Below are positions 27,673 through 36,700 of a stretch of 64,000 nt of DNA, in pieces. A program made the translations under genes and the position numbers. Origin of the DNA: Ornithinimicrobium sp. INDO-MA30-4 (GTDB lineage Bacteria; Actinomycetota; Actinomycetes; Actinomycetales; Dermatophilaceae); contig NZ_CP091056.1 of assembly GCF_021535045.1 (NCBI RefSeq), positions 2,046,001-2,110,000 of the forward strand. The letters run 5' to 3'. Below the pieces are notes generated by a model that had not been told where the DNA came from, did no database searches, and saw only the letters and a list, made by a program, of their open reading frames with translations. Within the stretch, counting starts at the first letter, position 1. The number at the start of each line of letters is the position of its first letter.

Positions 27673-28605
27673 GCCGCGAATCACCCTGCTCGGCCCGCAA
27701 CGCAAACCCAAACTGGACGAAGTAGTCCGCGATCTTGGCATGACGGGTCCAATTGCGACCATCAATGCTGGCTGGCAGGACCGCGAAGCCGACGACTCCC
27801 TGCTCGACAGCATGCTCAGCGGTCGCAGCCGCAATCTCGGCTTGTGGCGTCGGATGCAGCAAATCTGGGACAACGATCCAGAGTTCACCCAAGCTGACCG
27901 GGACCGTCGACGCACGATGGTTGAGATGCAGGAGTTGTACCTGCGCGGTCTCGACCACGCGACCTGGCTCTTGCGGATATTCGCGATCACGTCCCGCGTC
28001 GTGAATGGGTGCGCGATTCCGCGCTCAAACATGCCGAACGGGTTGTCCGCGACCTGGACACTCGTCACATTGACCAGGTCACCAAGGTCTATGCCGACTT
28101 TTGGGCGCAGACGGCGCCGCACGAGAGGCCAGCCATCGCCCGCGCCCGCGCCGAGGTCGCTCAGCAATTGGCTGATGTCGAGGCTGTCGTGATGACCGGC
28201 GGCGATATTCGGGTGCTGCTCAATAGCCTGCACCTGTTCAACATCACCCCGGTGCTGGCACGAAAGCCGATCATTGCCTGGGGCGCGGGAGCGATGGCAC
28301 TGACTGAACGCGTGGTGTTGTTCAACGATCGCGCCACCCATGGCCCAACCCTCGCCGAGGTGTATGCCGAGGGCTTGGGCCTGGTGAAGAACGCAGTGGC
28401 GCTGCCCTCGGCTCGGGATCGGCTGAACCTCAGCGACAAGACCCGGATGGCGACGATCGCGCGCCGCTTTGCGCCATCGCAATGCCTCTTACTCGATGCA
28501 GGAGCACACGTCGGTGTCTGCGCCGATGGCCTGATCCCGGCTGGCTCGCCCGTCTTGGCGGTCGATGGCACCGCGACGACCTCAGAAAGTTTGGAGGCCG
28601 CATGA
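27662..28605 (+). CDS. Peptidase S51 / class I GATase-like protein lacking the usual nucleophile (one frame break)
   Basis: ATG 27662 overlaps the ATP-grasp stop. It starts with an S51-like beta strand (RITLLGPQRKPKLDEVVRDL) and INAGWQDREADD, has a long helical middle and then VVMTGGDIRVLLNSL and KPIIAWGAGAMALTERVVLF. The last segment is the nucleophile elbow of dipeptidase E, cyanophycinase and class I amidotransferases, but the Ser/Cys is Gly here. A break near 27965 is fixed by one base. Repaired length is about 314 residues. It may bind rather than hydrolyse a peptide, or act as a subunit of the ligase. Function unknown. Confidence 0.68.
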
Positions 28606-29783
28606 GCACCGTCACGACTCAACGCGTTGGTCGCAAGCGCCAACAGCGCAAGCTCCTGATCAACCAACTTCGTGAGCGCGAAGATCTTTCAGAGCAGGTC
28701 ATCGACGAATTTTTGGCTGAGCACCAGGCTCCCTAGTCGAGGGTGCTAGGTGCACCTTCCTGTTCCGCGGCGAGGTGGATGAGGTCTGGGTCAAGCACCG
28801 GATCGTCAACCAACCGCAGCGCGTCGCGATGAAGCGCATCCCCGGCTTCTCTCTTTGGTGGGTTGTCATCGAGTTGCCTGAGGGCTCGCGCGTCGACTAC
28901 CACCTGGAAACGCGGGTTGGTGAGCACCACAGCGACTTCAACGACCCGCTCAACCCCAACTGGCTTCAAGCCCGCTGGGATCGTCCTCTGTCGCGCAGGC
29001 CGTCGGCTACAAGACCCTGAATGGGTCCAGCACGATCCAGGGTGTCGCCGCGGCGAGTTGCACACCATCGAGTTCTACTCCAAAGCGTTACGCCGCAACA
29101 CCACCTCTCGGGTGTATCTGCCTGCGCGCTATCGCAAGACCTCGACATACCCACTGCTGGTTGTGCATGACGGCGACGACTACATCAACCACTCCGCGAT
29201 GCGCACGGTGCTCGACAATCTCATCCACCGCCTGGATATGGCCGAAACGGTGGTGGTCTTCAGCAATCCCGGCGACCGCATTCGGGAGTATCCCAACTAC
29301 GCAGCGCATGCTCGGCACATCACGACCGAGTTGATCCCCTATGTCGCCGAGCGCGTGCCGTTGGTCGACCGTGCTGATGCCCGTGCCTTAATGGGTGCCA
29401 GTTTCGGGGCCGTTGCCTCCTTCTCGGTGGCCTTTCGCAACCCCGAGATGTTCGGATCGCTGATCTTGCAGTCGGGATCCTTCGTCTTCACAGATATCGG
29501 AAACTATCACAAGGGCGGCCCAGCCTTTGACCCGGTCGTGAAGTTCATGAATCGCTATCGGGACAAGCCCACAAAGGTCACCGACAACATCTATATGTCC
29601 TGCGGCGTCTATGAAGAGTTAATCGTGCCGAACCGCTCGATGGTGCCCGTCTTTGAAGGGGCCGGAATGACGGTGCGGTACGTCGAAGCACGAGATGGCC
29701 ATTCCTGGGAAAACTGGCGTGACCGCTTGCAAGACGCGTTGTCGTGGATCTATCCCGGCCCGCAACGATTTGTCTACGAATAG
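28602..29783 (+). CDS. Esterase family protein, enterochelin-esterase-like (three frame breaks)
   Basis: Alpha/beta hydrolase of the esterase D/enterochelin esterase type. ATG 28602 overlaps the previous stop. A 44-residue frame ends at 28736, but one added C continues into LVEGARCTFLFRGEVDEVW, so the apparent small ORF is its N-terminus. Breaks near 28958 and 29013 follow. The hydrolase core has YPLLVVHDGDDY, the nucleophile in MGASFGAVASF, SCGVYEELI and the catalytic His in ARDGHSWENW. Repaired length is about 395 residues, with an N-terminal carbohydrate-binding-like domain (LWWVVIELPEGSRVDYHLE). No signal peptide, so it acts in the cytoplasm. Substrate unknown. Confidence 0.8.
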
Positions 29784-29868
29784 GCCCTCGCCACTGCGGC
29801 ATCCAGGCGAGTAGCCTGGGGGCACCAAAGCCAACATGGGCTCTGGATCTATTTATCAAGGAACACGA

Positions 29869-30438
29869 ATGAACGAACACGAAGACGGCCGCGTGACCTA
29901 TTTGCTGGTGGATGGCGAGAACATCGACGCCACCATCGGCAACTCGATCTTGAACCGCCGGCCACAGCCAGAAGAACGCCCGCGCTGGGACCGCCTGCTC
30001 AGCTTCACCGAGAGCGAGTGGGAGCAACCCGCCAAGGGTTTGTTCTTCCTCAACGCTTCTTCGGGGTTGCCGATGGCATTCGTCCAAGCCTTGCGCGCGA
30101 TCGGCTACACGACCGTGCCGCTGTCGGGCTCAAGCGACGACAAGGTCGTCGACATGGCCATCATCAAGACGCTCGAGGCGCTGTCGCAGCGAGACTCCGA
30201 TGTGATGCTGGTCAGCCACGACGGTGACTTCGTTGACGCGATGGACCCGCTGGTCAATGGTCGTCGGCGCGTTGGCCTGATGGCCTTTGAGGAGTTCCGC
30301 AACAGCGGCTTTGCTCCCCTTGAGGCTCGCGGCATGGAGTTCTTTGACCTGGAGCATGACGCCAGTGCCTTCAACACCCGGCTGCCTCGTCTGCGGATCA
30401 TCCCGATCGAAGAGTTCAACCCACTCGAATTCTTGTAA
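29869..30438 (+). CDS. NYN-domain (PIN-like) protein
   Basis: Predicted metal-dependent RNase of the NYN/LabA-like group. ATG 29869 follows AAGGAAC. Conserved acidic residues are in YLLVDGENIDATIG (first Asp), SDDKVVDMAIIKTLE and MLVSHDGDFVDAMDPL, the typical NYN active-site set. The C-terminal part (FAPLEARGMEFFDLEHDASAF and RIIPIEEFNPLEF) is an extension seen in actinobacterial members. 189 residues, unbroken, apparently monocistronic. RNA target unknown. Confidence 0.84.
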   Translation: MNEHEDGRVTYLLVDGENIDATIGNSILNRRPQPEERPRWDRLLSFTESEWEQPAKGLFFLNASSGLPMAFVQALRAIGYTTVPLSGSSDDKVVDMAIIKTLEALSQRDSDVMLVSHDGDFVDAMDPLVNGRRRVGLMAFEEFRNSGFAPLEARGMEFFDLEHDASAFNTRLPRLRIIPIEEFNPLEFL

Positions 30439-30543
30439 CCCGCCACTCGTGCGAAACCGCGGATGTCCCGCGCGTGAGTTGGTGCACACGACCAGCGAGA
30501 TCGGGGCCTTTACACCGAACGCGAAACAAAGCACGGTAGGGGC

Positions 30544-31284
30544 ATGAAGGTCGCCCTGATGGTCACGTGCATCAACGATGCGCTCTTTCCCGAGACGGGA
30601 AAAGCAGTGATGCGTTTGTTGCAGCGGCTCGGTGTCGCCGTCGATTTTCCGGACGCACAGACCTGTTGTGGTCAGCCGATGGTCAACACGGGCTATCTCG
30701 ATGAGGCCGTGCCAGCGGTTCGGCAGTTCACCAAGGCCTTTTCGGGCTATGACGCCATCGTCACACCCTCGGGATCGTGCGCCGGATCAGCCCGCCACCA
30801 GCACAAACTCGTCGCTGCACGCAGTCAGGACGCCGGGTTGGCTGATGCGGTCGCCGAGGTTTCACCGCGGGTCTATGAGCTATCCGAGTTTCTGGTGGAC
30901 GTGCTGGGCGTGACCGATGTGGGTGCGAGTTTTCCGCACAAGGTGACCTATCACCCCACCTGCCACTCTCTGCGTATGTTGGGCGTCGGCGAGCGCCCAC
31001 TGCGCCTGTTGCGAGAGGTCAGAGGCATCGACTTGGTCGAGTTGCCGGGAGCAGATCAATGCTGCGGATTTGGTGGGACTTTCGCGGTCAAGAACTCCGA
31101 TGTATCCACCGCGATGGGCCAAGACAAGATCGATCATGTCGCTTCCACCGGCGCTGAATATCTCGTGGCTGGCGACAACTCATGTCTGATGCACATGGGC
31201 GGCATGATGTCGCGACAATCAACGGGAGTGCAGACGATTCATCTGGCTCAAATCTTGGCCTCAACCCAGGAGGTGAGTCGATGA
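30544..31284 (+). CDS. lutA: L-lactate utilisation protein LutA
   Basis: Iron-sulfur subunit of the LutABC L-lactate oxidation complex. Two CCG domains carry cysteine motifs: QTCCGQPMVN, with TPSGSCAGSARHQH, and YHPTCHSLRML, with QCCGFGGTFAVKN. 246 residues from ATG 30544, the standard size, unbroken. The stop overlaps lutB by 4 bases. Glycolate oxidase GlcF-like proteins share the domain, but the following lutB and lutC genes decide the assignment. Confidence 0.93.
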   Translation: MKVALMVTCINDALFPETGKAVMRLLQRLGVAVDFPDAQTCCGQPMVNTGYLDEAVPAVRQFTKAFSGYDAIVTPSGSCAGSARHQHKLVAARSQDAGLADAVAEVSPRVYELSEFLVDVLGVTDVGASFPHKVTYHPTCHSLRMLGVGERPLRLLREVRGIDLVELPGADQCCGFGGTFAVKNSDVSTAMGQDKIDHVASTGAEYLVAGDNSCLMHMGGMMSRQSTGVQTIHLAQILASTQEVSR

Positions 31285-32750
31285 GCGGCACCTTCGTGGG
31301 TATGCCAGCGTTCCCCTCCGCCGCTCGCGAGGCTCTGCAGGACGACCAGTTGCGGCGCAATCTGGCCAATGCGACCGGAGTGATTCGGCCCAGCGCGCTG
31401 AAGTTGTCGAGGAGGTCGACAACTGGCAGCAGCTGCGCCTGGCGGGAGCAGCGATCAAAGACGAGGTGTTGTTCCACCTCGATGAATACCTGGTGCAGTT
31501 GGAAGAGTCGCTGGTTTCGGCCGGCGCGACGGTGCATTGGGCGCGCGATGCAGACGAGGCTTGCCAAATCGTGGGGATATCGCCGCAGGCCACGGGGTCG
31601 ATGAAGTGGTCAAAGTGAAGTCGATGGCCACCCAAGAGATCGGCCTCAACGAAGCTCTGGCTGAGCGCGGCATCGCTGCCTGGGAGACCGACCTGGCTGA
31701 GTTGATCGTGCAGTTGGGCGATGACCTGCCCAGCCACATCTTGGTGCCGGCCATTCACCGCAATCGAGATGAGATCCGCGACATCTTTGTCGAGTCGATG
31801 GGCGGCGCAGGCAAGCCTGCCCCCGAAGGTCTGACGAATGACCCGGCCACGCTGGCCAATGCTTCGCGATTGCACCTGCGCGAAAAGTTCTTGCGGGCCA
31901 AGGTGGCTGTCTCTGGGGCCAACTTTGCCGTCGCTGATTCCGGCACCTTGGTGGTCGTGGAGTCTGAAGGCAATGGCCGAATGTGCCTGACCCTGCCCGA
32001 AGTGTTGGTTTCGGTGGTCGGCATCGAAAAGATAGTGCCCACCTGGGAAGATCTCGACGTTTTCTTGCAGACGTTGCCGAGGTCATCGACCGGCGAGCGG
32101 ATGAACCCCTACACCTCAACGTGGTCCGGTGTGAACGAGGCCGATGGGCCACAGGAAGTGCATGTGGTGCTGCTCGACAACGGCCGTACCCGGGCCTTGG
32201 CCGATGAGGTTGGCCGCCAAGCCTTGAGGTGTATTCGCTGCTCAGCATGCCTCAACGTGTGCCCGGTCTATGAGCGCACCGGGGGCAAGGCCTACGGCTC
32301 GGTGTACCCAGGACCGATCGGCGCGATCTTGAATCCGCTGCTGAAAGGCGTCGGGGTTGATGAGCAAACAGACTCGCTGCCCTATGCCTCGTCGCTGTGC
32401 GGTGCCTGTTATGACGTGTGCCCGGTTGCCATCGACATCCCTTCGGTGCTGGTTGACCTGCGTAGTCAGGTGGTCGACAGTCACCGAGGCGATGGCCTGG
32501 ACGGCTACGCAGCGGCGATGGCCGGTGCTGGCTTCTCGTTTGGCTCAGCCACTCGGTGGAAGTTGATGACCAGCGCTTCGGGGTGGCTGGCCGCCTGACA
32601 GGGCCACTTGCCGGCAGGTTTGGCAGTTCTGCCCTGAAGTCGCTGCCCGGCGCAGCGGGCGCATGGACCGGAGCACGCGACATACCCGATGTTCCGAAGG
32701 AGTCGTTCCGAGCGTGGATGAAGCGGACCGCCGGCGGTGACATCAAGTGA
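31281..32750 (+). CDS. lutB: L-lactate utilisation protein LutB (several frame breaks)
   Basis: Carries the two [4Fe-4S] clusters (CIRCSACLNVCPVY and CGACYDVCPV) that pass electrons from lactate oxidation. The N-terminal LUD domain includes VKVKSMATQEIGLNEALAER and VADSGTLVVVESEGNGR. Frame breaks near 31387 (IRAQRAEVVEEVDNWQQLR follows after repair), 31570 and 32598 interrupt it; the last leads to GRLTGPLAGRFG and SFRAWMKRTAGGDIK. Repaired length is about 490 residues, as in Bacillus LutB. It overlaps lutA and lutC. Confidence 0.92.
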
Positions 32751-33363
32751 GTCAAGCGTCGGCGGCACAGGTGCGCGCGAAGAGATTCTGGGACGAGTGC
32801 GGGCTGCGCTGGCTCCCAGCAAAGAGAAGCCGCGATCACGACAGATATCCCGGGCCTATCGCGACGTAGCCACTCACCCTGACCCGGTCAGCCTATTCGT
32901 TGAGCGCGTGACCGACTACCAGGCAACAGTGCGGCTAGTTTCGGCCATTGGAGTTGCTGATGCGATTGCTGCCGAGGTCGAAGGCATGCATTGCATCGTG
33001 CCGGTTGACCTGCCCTGGGACCTTTCAAATGCTGACGTCGATGAGCTGCAGACAGCCAATGAACTCGACACTTATGACGCTGTGGTGACCGGAGCCCAGG
33101 TCGGCATAGCCGAAACCGGCACCATCGTGCTTGACCATCAAGGCGATCAGGGCCGTCGTGCCATCACCTTGGTGCCGGACCGGCACATTTGCGTCATCCG
33201 GACCGACCAGATCGTGGCGGGAGTCCCCGAAGCGATAGCTGAGTTAAACCCGCAGCGCGCCCAAACTTGGATTAGCGGCCCATCAGCCACCAGCGACATC
33301 GAACTCACCAGAGTTGAAGGTGTGCACGGTCCACGCAAACTCGTGGTTCTTGTCGTCTACTAA
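32737..33363 (+). CDS. lutC: Lactate utilisation protein LutC (LUD domain)
   Basis: Third Lut protein, DUF162/LUD family. The body has REEILGRVRAALAPSK, SLFVERVTDYQATVRLV, GAQVGIAETGTIVLD, VPDRHICVIRTDQIV and the C-terminal ELTRVEGVHGPRKLVVLV. GTG 32737 keeps the frame open; GTG 32747, directly overlapping the lutB stop, would be the more usual start but needs a one-base correction near 32758. About 208 residues, normal. No regulator gene (LutR-like) is adjacent. Confidence 0.9.
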   Translation: MTSSESSVGGTGAREEILGRVRAALAPSKEKPRSRQISRAYRDVATHPDPVSLFVERVTDYQATVRLVSAIGVADAIAAEVEGMHCIVPVDLPWDLSNADVDELQTANELDTYDAVVTGAQVGIAETGTIVLDHQGDQGRRAITLVPDRHICVIRTDQIVAGVPEAIAELNPQRAQTWISGPSATSDIELTRVEGVHGPRKLVVLVVY

Positions 33364-33701
33364 CTACTGCGGGCCAGGTTAGTCGCTCGTTCTTCTTCGC
33401 CAGATCCTTACTGCGGCAATAGATCTCAACCGGGTCGACGTTGTGACCTCACCACGGCCTCTCTCGTGCCTTCTCGACCCCGAGACCCACAAACCCCACC
33501 CGTCACAAGGGATCGCCACATTGCAAGACTCTGCAGGTGAGCGACCTACGAGGGAGTCCGGTGGATCATATTTCCCTCACGTTTGTTCCGGTATTTGATA
33601 AAGAAATGGTAACGAAATCGGCCCTTTCCCCCGCGGAAGGTAAGTATTCCCTAGTGTGTTTTTAATTACATCGCATAAAACCCGTGAAGATACACCCATT
33701 T
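33364..33701. other. Non-coding gap between lutC and the giant peroxidase gene
   Basis: About 340 bases without a gene. AT content rises sharply from about 33560 onward (TTGATAAAGAAATGG; TTTTTAATTACATCGCATAAAA), suggesting the peroxidase promoter and a 5' leader. A 6-bp hairpin GAGGGA...TCCCTC (about 33549-33577) may terminate lutABC. No known riboswitch is recognisable by eye. Confidence 0.5.
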
Positions 33702-33742
33702 GTGCTAGTGGATTCCTAGCACCGCGATCGAGGGAAACGATC
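33702..33742 (+). promoter_or_regulatory. Two adjacent leader hairpins, the second holding the peroxidase RBS in its loop
   Basis: Hairpin 1: GTGCTAG (33702-33708) pairs with CTAGCAC (33716-33722). Hairpin 2: GATCG (33726-33730) and CGATC (33738-33742) flank the loop AGGGAAA, the likely Shine-Dalgarno, and the ATG starts at the next base, 33743. The arrangement could gate translation of the giant secreted protein. Confidence 0.5.
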
Positions 33743-36700
33743 ATGCGAGAAACCTTGTGGATATGCCTTGCCATCCTCTTCTTAGCCGGGGCAACAGCCG
33801 CCCTCGTCACCGTTTTCCGACGAACAAGGCGACGATCGCTGCTCGCTGTTCTTGCGGCGAGTTCTCTACTGGTCAGCCCAGTAGCCGCAGTCGCCGTGGT
33901 CGCGCCGAGCCAAGACAACGAGGCATCTCCTCTCGCGACAGACCAAACCCCCGTCTTCGACCTGTCTGAGGGAGACCTTGAGTTCATCCTGGCGCAGATC
34001 GAAATCTCTGAGGCTCACTCAGAACGCGTTCGTGCTGGAGACACCACGGCTGCCGGCCTTCTATGTGAAGACCGCAACGACACCTCTGGCAAATGTGTTC
34101 GAGACCCCAGCCTGCCGCACGGTCTTCGCACCGTGGATGGGTCCTTCAACAACCTCGAGTTCAACACCGACTGGGGCAGCGCCAACGAAATCATGCCGCG
34201 ACTCCTGGGCACTGATTGGCGAGAGGCCGGCCCCACAACACCAGGGTCGCCGCTTCCCGAGGGCGACCGTTCTGTCTGTGGAGCCCGGAGAACTCTTGCT
34301 ACGCCCAGACCGATGGCACGGTGTACGACGCTGAGCCACGCACGATCAGCAACCTGATTGTCGACTCGACCACGGCCAACCCGGCAGCAGCCGAAGCCGC
34401 TGAGTCACACGATGGCGCCGTGACAGACCCTGACACTGGAGAGGTTTTCCTACCGAATATCCGCCCAGATGAAGGCCTGTCGGCACCAACCAACCTCTTC
34501 TTCGTCTTGTTCGGCCAGTTCTTCGACCACGGCCTAGACCAGGTGAGCAAGGGTGGCAACGGCGCCATTATTGTGCCGCTCGCCGAGGATGACCCGCTCT
34601 ATGCCTCGACCCCGCCCGAACTGCGCTTCATGATGCTGAACAGGGCAACTAACCAACCCAACGGTGACCGTGAGCACGAAAACCGCACGACACCGTTCGT
34701 TGATCAGAACCAGACCTACACCTCACATCCCTCGCACCACGTGTTCCTGCGCGAGTACGAAAGCTCACCGGCAGGCCCAGTGGCCACCGGTCGCCTTCTT
34801 AGTGGCGAAGACACCAACGGTGACGGACTTGGTGACGGCCTCGCGACCTGGAACGACGTCAAGACCCAGGCCCGGGACGTTCTCGGTATCGACCTCGTCG
34901 ACGAAGACGTTCTCGCCGTACCGCAGGTTGCCGTCGACCTCTACGGCAACTTCGCACCTGGCCCAGATCGTGGGATGCCACAGTTGATGACCGAGGACGG
35001 CCTCGTTGAGGGTAACGACTCCGCTCCCGTCGATACCTCTTCGGCGATCAACTTGGACCAGGCATTCCTTGACGACATTGCTCACGGTGCTGTCCCAGTC
35101 CCAGAAGACCCAGCTAACCCTGAGTTGGCTGGGTACGACAACGTGCTGCTTGGCGAGCACTTCATCAGCGGAGATGGACGCGGCAACGAGAACATCGGTC
35201 TGACCTCGGTCCACCACGTGTTCCACGCTGAGCACAACCGCCTGGTCACGCAGATCAACGCCACCTTGAACGCAGAAGGCAACGAGGATCTCCTCGCGGC
35301 GTACCAGGATCAGTCAGAGTCCGACGACTGGAGCTACAACGAGCGCGTCTTCCAGTCGGCACGCTTCGCCAACGAGATGCAGTACCAGCACCTCGTTTTC
35401 GAGGAGTTTGCCCGGACCATCCAGCCGACCATCGACACCGTGGTCTTCAACGAAAACAGCTACGACAGCACGATTGACCCGTCGATCAAGGCAGAGTTTG
35501 CTCACGTCGTCTACCGGTTCGGTCACTCCATGCTGACGCAGGATCTGAACCGCGAAGGCTTCGGCACCACCAACACATCATTGCTGGATGGCTTCCTCAA
35601 CCCGGTCGCCTTCCACTGTGCTGTGCCGCCGGTCACCGAAGTTGTTGATGGCACCCCGGTCAGCGTGTGTCCTGATGGTCAGTCCCTCAACTCTGAGGAG
35701 GCCGCTGGAGCACTGATTAACGGCACCACAAACCAGACGGCGAATCAGATCGATGAACTGATGACCAGCACCCTTCGCAATAACTTGCTAGGACTGCCAC
35801 TTGACCTGGCCACCGTCAACATCATGCGTAGCCGTGATGTGGGTGTGCCCGGACTCCAGGAGGCCAGGAGGACCTTCTTCGCTGAGTCAGGTGACCCCAA
35901 CCTGGAGCCTTACACCAGCTGGGAAGACTACGGTCTAGCCCTGCGCAACGGAGAGAACTTCGGCCGCGGCGACAGCAAAGCAGCCCTGGTGAACTTCGTG
36001 GCTGCCTACGGCACACACCCAACCGTGGTCGACGCAGTCACCCTGGAAGACAAGCGTGCTGCTGCAGAAGTGTTGGTGTACGGAATTGCGGACGAAAGCA
36101 GCCGCGTTGAGCGGATGTCCGGCGATAACCGTTACGCCACGGCGGCAGCAGTGAGTCAATCGGCCTTCCCAGGCACGGCACCCGTGGTTTACGTGGCAAG
36201 CGGCTTGGGCTTCGCAGATGCTCTGGCCGGCGGACCGGCAGCGGCTGTCGAGGGAGCACCATTGCTCCTTGTTGGGACCAACTCGATCCCATCAGCGACC
36301 GCTACTGAGCTGAACCGACTGCAACCAGAAGAGATCGTTGTTCTGGGTGGCTCGGGCGTCATCACCAATCAAGTTGTGGAATCACTGGCGACGTACACCA
36401 CCACGGAAACCGCAACCAGGATCTCTGGTGACAACCGCTTCCTGACCGCTACTGCAGTCAGCCAGCGGGCCTTCCCCACTGGGGCGAGCACCGCATACAT
36501 CGCGAATGGGTTTGACTTCCCGGACGCACTCGCAGGTGGTGCTGCTGCGGCCTCCGCGGGAGCTCCCCTGCTGTTGGTCAGTGACACCTCAATCCCGTCA
36601 GCAACGGCCGATGAACTCACGCGACTTGGTGTCACCGACATCAAGGTGCTGGGTGGACCCAACTCGGTCAGCGCAACCACCCTGACGGCCTTGGGTGATT

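Noticed and set aside
26890-28482. 530-codon open frame on the minus strand
   Set aside because: It lies antisense to the ATP-grasp and GATase-like genes, has an Arg/Gly/His-rich composition with no family features, and arises from high-GC codon bias.
28602-28736. Stand-alone 44-residue small protein
   Set aside because: One added C at the end continues directly into the esterase sequence, so it is read as that protein's N-terminus.
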